This document shows positions 58,471-64,000 of a stretch of 64,000 nt of DNA, piece after piece. Position 1 is the stretch's first letter; each line of letters starts with the position of its first letter. The position numbers and the translations under genes are program-made. Location: assembly GCA_947044405.1 (NCBI GenBank), contig CAMRHE010000035.1, forward strand, positions 8,405,501 through 8,469,500. Reading direction: 5' to 3'. The notes beneath the pieces were generated by a model. That model was given only the letters and a program-made list of their open reading frames with translations, searched no databases and was not told where the DNA came from. Origin of the DNA: Leptodactylus fallax. Its lineage: Eukaryota > Chordata > Amphibia > Anura > Leptodactylidae.

Positions 58471-58759
58471 TGTTTGTAAATGGTTCTGTTTTTATCCCCT
58501 TAGTGTCATGTGACATACTATTACGTCATGGGCTCCTGGTACTTGGTGCAAATGGACGTAACAGTACATCACCGCCCGATGCCGCCCACACTATCTGAGC
58601 AGGCAGCATTGGGAGCGGGTGTTAGCTGTAACTGACAGCTAAGACCTGCTCAATTAGCCCCCGGTCGAAGCTGCACTCCAATCTGGGCTTTTAACCCCTT
58701 GCTCAAAATTTCCAGCTTTTTCCATTCTGAGCCACGCCATGTACCCATACAGTAGTTTA

Positions 58760-60396
<1,637 letters not shown>

Positions 60397-61934
60397 TATG
60401 ACCACATTTGGGGAATTTCTGTGTTCAGAAGAAATTGTGTAACAAACTGTGGGTTGTTTTTTCTTCTTTAACCCCTTGTAAAAATTAAAAATATGGGGCT
60501 AAATGGACAGTTTATTTTAAAAAAAGTAATTTTTAATTTTTACATCCCAATGCAAATAGAATCTGTGAAACAGTTGTAGGATGAAAATGCTGACAATACT
60601 CCTTGATATGTTCTGTGAGGGGTGTAGTTTGCAAAATGGGGTCACTTTTTGGGGGTTTCCACTGTATTGGTACTTTAGGGGCTATACAAATGCGACATGG
60701 AACCTGAAAACTATTCCAGTAAAATCTGCCCTCCAAAAGCCAAATAGCGCTCTTTCCATTCTGAGCCCAGCTATGTATCCATACAGCAGTTTACAACTAC
60801 ATGGGGAGTATTGCCATGTTCAGGGGAAATTGTGTAACAAACTTTGTGGAGCTTTTTCTCCTTTATCCTATTGTGAATATGAAAAATTTGGGGCTAAACT
60901 GACGGTTTATTGGAAAAAAAGTAATTTTTCATTTTCATGTCCCAATGTTAATAAAATCTGTGAAACAACTATAGGGTCAAAATGTTCACTATACCCCTTG
61001 ATATGTTTTGTGAGGGGTGTAGTTCCCAAAATGGGGTCATTTTTGGGGGTTTCCATTGTATTGGTATTTTAGGGGCTCTGCAAATGCGACATGGCAACTA
61101 AAAACTATTCCAGCATAATCTTCCCTACAAAAAACAAATAGCGCTCTTTCCATTCTGAGCCCCATCATGTACCCATACAGCAGTTTACGACCACATATGG
61201 AGTATTTCCGCATTCAAGAGCAATTGTTTAACAAACTGTGGGGTGATTTTTCTCCTTTAACCCCTTATAAAATGAAAACTTTGAGGATAAAGTGACGTTT
61301 TAGTAATTTTTAACTTGCACAGCCCAATGTTAGTTAAATCTGTGAAACAGATATGGGGTCAAAATGACTCACTATACCCTTTGATAAATTCTGTCAGGGG
61401 TGTAGTGCCCAAAATGGAGTCACTTTTGGGGGGGTTTCCATTGTATTGGTACTCTAGGGGCTCTGCAAATGAGAAAAACCTGAAAACTCTTCCAGCAAAA
61501 TCTGCTTTTCAGACGCCAAGTGTCGCTCCTTCCCTTATGTGCACTGCCATTCGCCCAAATTCAGTTTACACCCACATGTGGGGTATTTCTGTGCTCTGGA
61601 GAAATTGCACAACAAACTGTGAGATGCATTTTCTCCTTTAACCCTTTGTGAATGTGTTAATTTTAGGGCTAAATTGAGGGATTAGTGAAAAAAAATGAAA
61701 TGTCTAAATCAAATGTCCATATTGTTTTAATTCCTGTGAAATGCATAAAGGGTTAACAAACTTCCCAAATGCCATTTTGAATTATTTGAGGGGTGCAGTT
61801 TTGAAAATGGGGTGATTTATGGGGGGTTTCTAATATATAGGCCTTTATAATCCCCTTCAGAACTGAAGTGGTCCCTAAAAAATTAGTTTGAGAAATTTTC
61901 TTGTAAATCTGGAAAATCGCTGTTATACTTGTAA

Positions 61935-62354
61935 GGGTGGGTTCACACCTGCGCTTGAGTCCGTCCGCTGCCAATCCGAGTGAAAATCTCGGGAAACAGG
62001 ATAGGCATCAGATACCGACAGGTTAGCGACGCATTGGTTAAAAACCTATTCATTTGAATGGGTTTTTAAAGTAATGCGCGGGTGTGCGCTTACACCTTCT
62101 GCACTGCAAATCTTTTTTTTTTTCGTCAGAAACAAAGTCGGACATGCAGGACTTTGTGTCCGACGAAAAAAAAAAAGGCTTCGCAGCGCAGAGGGTGTAA
62201 ATGCACACCCGCGTATTACTTTAAAAACCATTCAAATGCATGGGTTTTTAACCAATGCGTCGCTAACCTGTCAGTATCCGATGCCTATCCTGATTCCCAA
62301 GATTTTCACTCGGATTGGCAGCAGACAGACTCAAGCGCAGGTGTGAACCCACCC
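61935..62354. mobile_element. Foldback MITE, Harbinger-type, with TAA duplication
   Basis: 420 bp. gggtgggttcacacctgcgc at the left and its exact inverse at the right. Nearly the whole element folds on itself (for example aaaaaccattcaaatgcatg against its left counterpart) around a short loop near 62140. TAA on both sides (61932-61934, 62355-62357) matches the 3-bp TWA duplications of PIF/Harbinger elements. Open frames on both strands are shadows of the palindrome. Confidence 0.88.
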
Positions 62355-62446
62355 TAAGCCGTCTAACATCCAATATAAATTAAAAGACGATTAAAAGATG
62401 ATGCCAATATGTAGCAGAGATATGGTAAATAATATTTATTAATGTA

Positions 62447-64000
62447 CAGTACAGACCAAAAGTTTGGACACGCCTTCTCATTCCAAGAGTTTTCTGTATT
62501 TTCATGACTATAAAAATTGTAGATTCACACTGAAGGCATCAAAACTATGAATTAACACATGTGGAATTATATACTTAACAAAAAAGTGTGAAACAACTGA
62601 AAATATGTTTTATATTCTAGGTTCTTCAACGTAGCCACCTTTTGCTTGGATTACTGCTTTGCACACTCTTGGCATTCTCTTGTTGAACTTCAAGAGGTAG
62701 TCACCTGAAATGGTCTTCCAACAGTCTTGAAGGAGTTCCCAGAGATGCTTAGCACTTGTTGGCCCTTTTGCCTTCACTTTGCAGTCCAGCTCACCCCAAA
62801 CCATCTCGATTGGGTTCAGGTCTGGTGACTGTGGAGGCCAGGTCATCTGGCGTAGCACCCCATCACTCTCCTTCTTGGTCAAATAGCCCTTACACAGTCT
62901 GGAGGTGTGTTTGGGGTCATTGTCCTGTTGAAAAATAAATGATGGTCCAACTAAACGCAAACCGGATGGAATAGCATGCTGCTGCAAGATGCTGTGGTAA
63001 CCACGCTGGTTCAGTATTCCTTCAATTTTGAATAAATCCCCAACAGTGTCACCAGCAAAGCACCCCCACACCATCACACCTCCTCCTCCATGCTTCACGG
63101 TGGGAACCAGGCATGTAGAGTCCATTCGTTCACCTTTTCTGCGTCGCACAAAGAAACAGTGGTTGGAACCAAAGATCTCAAATTTGGACTCATCAGACCA
63201 AAGCCCAGATTTCCACAGGTCTAATGTCCATTCCTTGTGTTCTTTAGCCCAAAACAAGTCTCTTGTGCTTGTTGCCTGTCCTTAGCAGTGGTTTCCTAGC
63301 AGCTATTTTACCATGAAGGCCTGCTGCACACAGTCTCCTCTTAACAGTTGTTGTAGAGATGTGTCTGCTGCTAGAACTCTGTGTGGCATTGACCTGGTCT
63401 CTAATCTGAGCTGCTGTTAACCAGCGATTTCTGAGGCTGGTAACTCGGATGAACTTATCCTCCGCAGCAGAGGTGACTCTTGGTCTTCCTTTCCTGGGGC
63501 GGTCCTCATGTGAGCCAGTTTCTTTGTAGCACTCGATGGTTTTGGCCACTGCACTTGGGGACACTTTCAAAGTTTTCCCAATTTTTTGGACTGACTGACC
63601 TTCATTTCTTAAAGTAATGATGGCCACTCGTTTTTCTTTACTTAGCTGCTTTTTTTCTTGCCATAATACAAATTCTAACACTTCATTCAGTAGGACTATC
63701 AGCTGTGTATCCACCTGACTTCTGAACAACACAACTGATGGTCCCAACCCCATTTATAAGGCAAGAAATCCCACTTATTGAACCTGACAGGGCACACCTG
63801 TGAAGTGAAAACCATTTCAGGTGACTACCTCTTGAAGCTCATCAAGAGAATGCCAAGAGTGTACAAAGCAGTAATCAAAGCAAAAGGTGGCTACTTTATA
63901 GAACCTAGAATATAAGACATATTTTCAGTTGTTTCCCACTTTTTTGTTAAGTATATAATTCCACACATGTTAATTCATAGTTTTGATGCCTTCAGTGTGA
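62447..64000 (-). mobile_element. Tc1/mariner element C2 (DD38E), right end outside window
   Basis: Second copy of the C family: cagtacagaccaaaagtttg at 62447 with TA before it. It runs off the window about 76 bp before the expected right end. The right inverted repeat (from about 63810) again carries the transposase 3'-end sequence facing the other way. Confidence 0.93.
62610..63664 (-). pseudogene. Tc1 transposase of element C2, two one-base insertions, triad intact
   Basis: Collinear with the C transposase from ATG 63664 to the stop at 62610-62612. Two one-base insertions break it: a seven-T run at 63650-63656 (C has six at 8689-8694) just after the start, and four A at 63251-63254 (C has three at 8291-8293) before the first catalytic block. 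Unlike C it keeps all three catalytic acids (LWSDESKF, FQQDNDPKH, NPIEMVW; 38 residues between the last two). Confidence 0.92.

Noticed and set aside
62046..62357. Four overlapping 60-91 codon frames on both strands
   Set aside because: They arise from the two arms of the MITE palindrome reading the same sequence twice.

Overview
The window looks like intergenic DNA from a vertebrate, most likely a frog or toad. I see no host protein-coding exon, tRNA, rRNA or conserved noncoding RNA that I can support. Almost everything recognisable is transposable-element sequence. The mix is many Tc1/mariner families, a BEL/Pao LTR element, a DIRS element, L1/Tx1-, L2- and Rex1-type LINEs, hAT-like and Harbinger-like elements, many foldback repeats and a ~390-bp tandem repeat. 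This fits an anuran genome, but the species call is inference.

Layout. 1-2180: 3'-truncated L1/Tx1-type LINE (+). 2181-4668: mostly unassigned, with a G-rich minisatellite and a possible decayed env-like remnant (-). 4712-7225: decayed Tc1 element A (+), split by a second Tc1 element B (4844-6411, -). 7487-9115: Tc1 element C (-) with a full-length transposase frame. 9311-9799 and 16990-17625: long homopolymer blocks on both sides of a BEL/Pao retrotransposon (9800-16938) with two LTRs that look identical. 18035-19616: Tc1 D (+, dead). 20185-20541: minisatellite ending in a hAT-like terminus. 21001-22613: Tc1 E (+), broken by a single stop. 25708-28294: hAT-like element K1. 28426-32644: internally deleted Ty3/gypsy-like LTR element (-). 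33640-34342: Rex1 fragment (-). 37330-41060: L1/Tx1-type LINE (-), split by a Rex1 copy (38074-39275, +). 42959-44506: hAT-like element K2. 45190-48530: decayed DIRS element (+) with a foldback inserted. 48690-52045: decayed L2-type LINE (+). 53106-54705: Tc1 F (-). 54768-56416: Tc1 G (-). 56653-57770: Tc1-like H (+, deleted). 58193-58470: Tc1 fragment J. 58660-61900: ~390-bp tandem repeat interrupted by Tc1 I (58760-60396, -). 61935-62354: Harbinger-type MITE. 62447-64000: second copy of the C family (C2, -), running off the window.

How the parts relate. These are not cooperating host genes; they are layers of insertions. Target-site duplications can be read directly for many of them: TA for the Tc1 elements, 8 bp for the hAT elements, GGGGG for the gypsy-like element and TAA for the MITE. 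Nesting gives relative ages: B is younger than A, I is younger than the tandem array, and Rex1 is younger than its host L1. The youngest elements by internal evidence are the BEL element and the C, E and G Tc1 copies. Each of these is one or a few lesions from a full reading frame. Several lesions are one-base changes in homopolymer runs, which raises the question of assembly error.

I did not find a convincing new biological system. The most unusual items are: a DD38E-type Tc1 family whose terminal inverted repeats contain the end of the transposase gene, hAT-like elements with different ends but the same interior, and the recurrent A6-to-A7 frameshifts.
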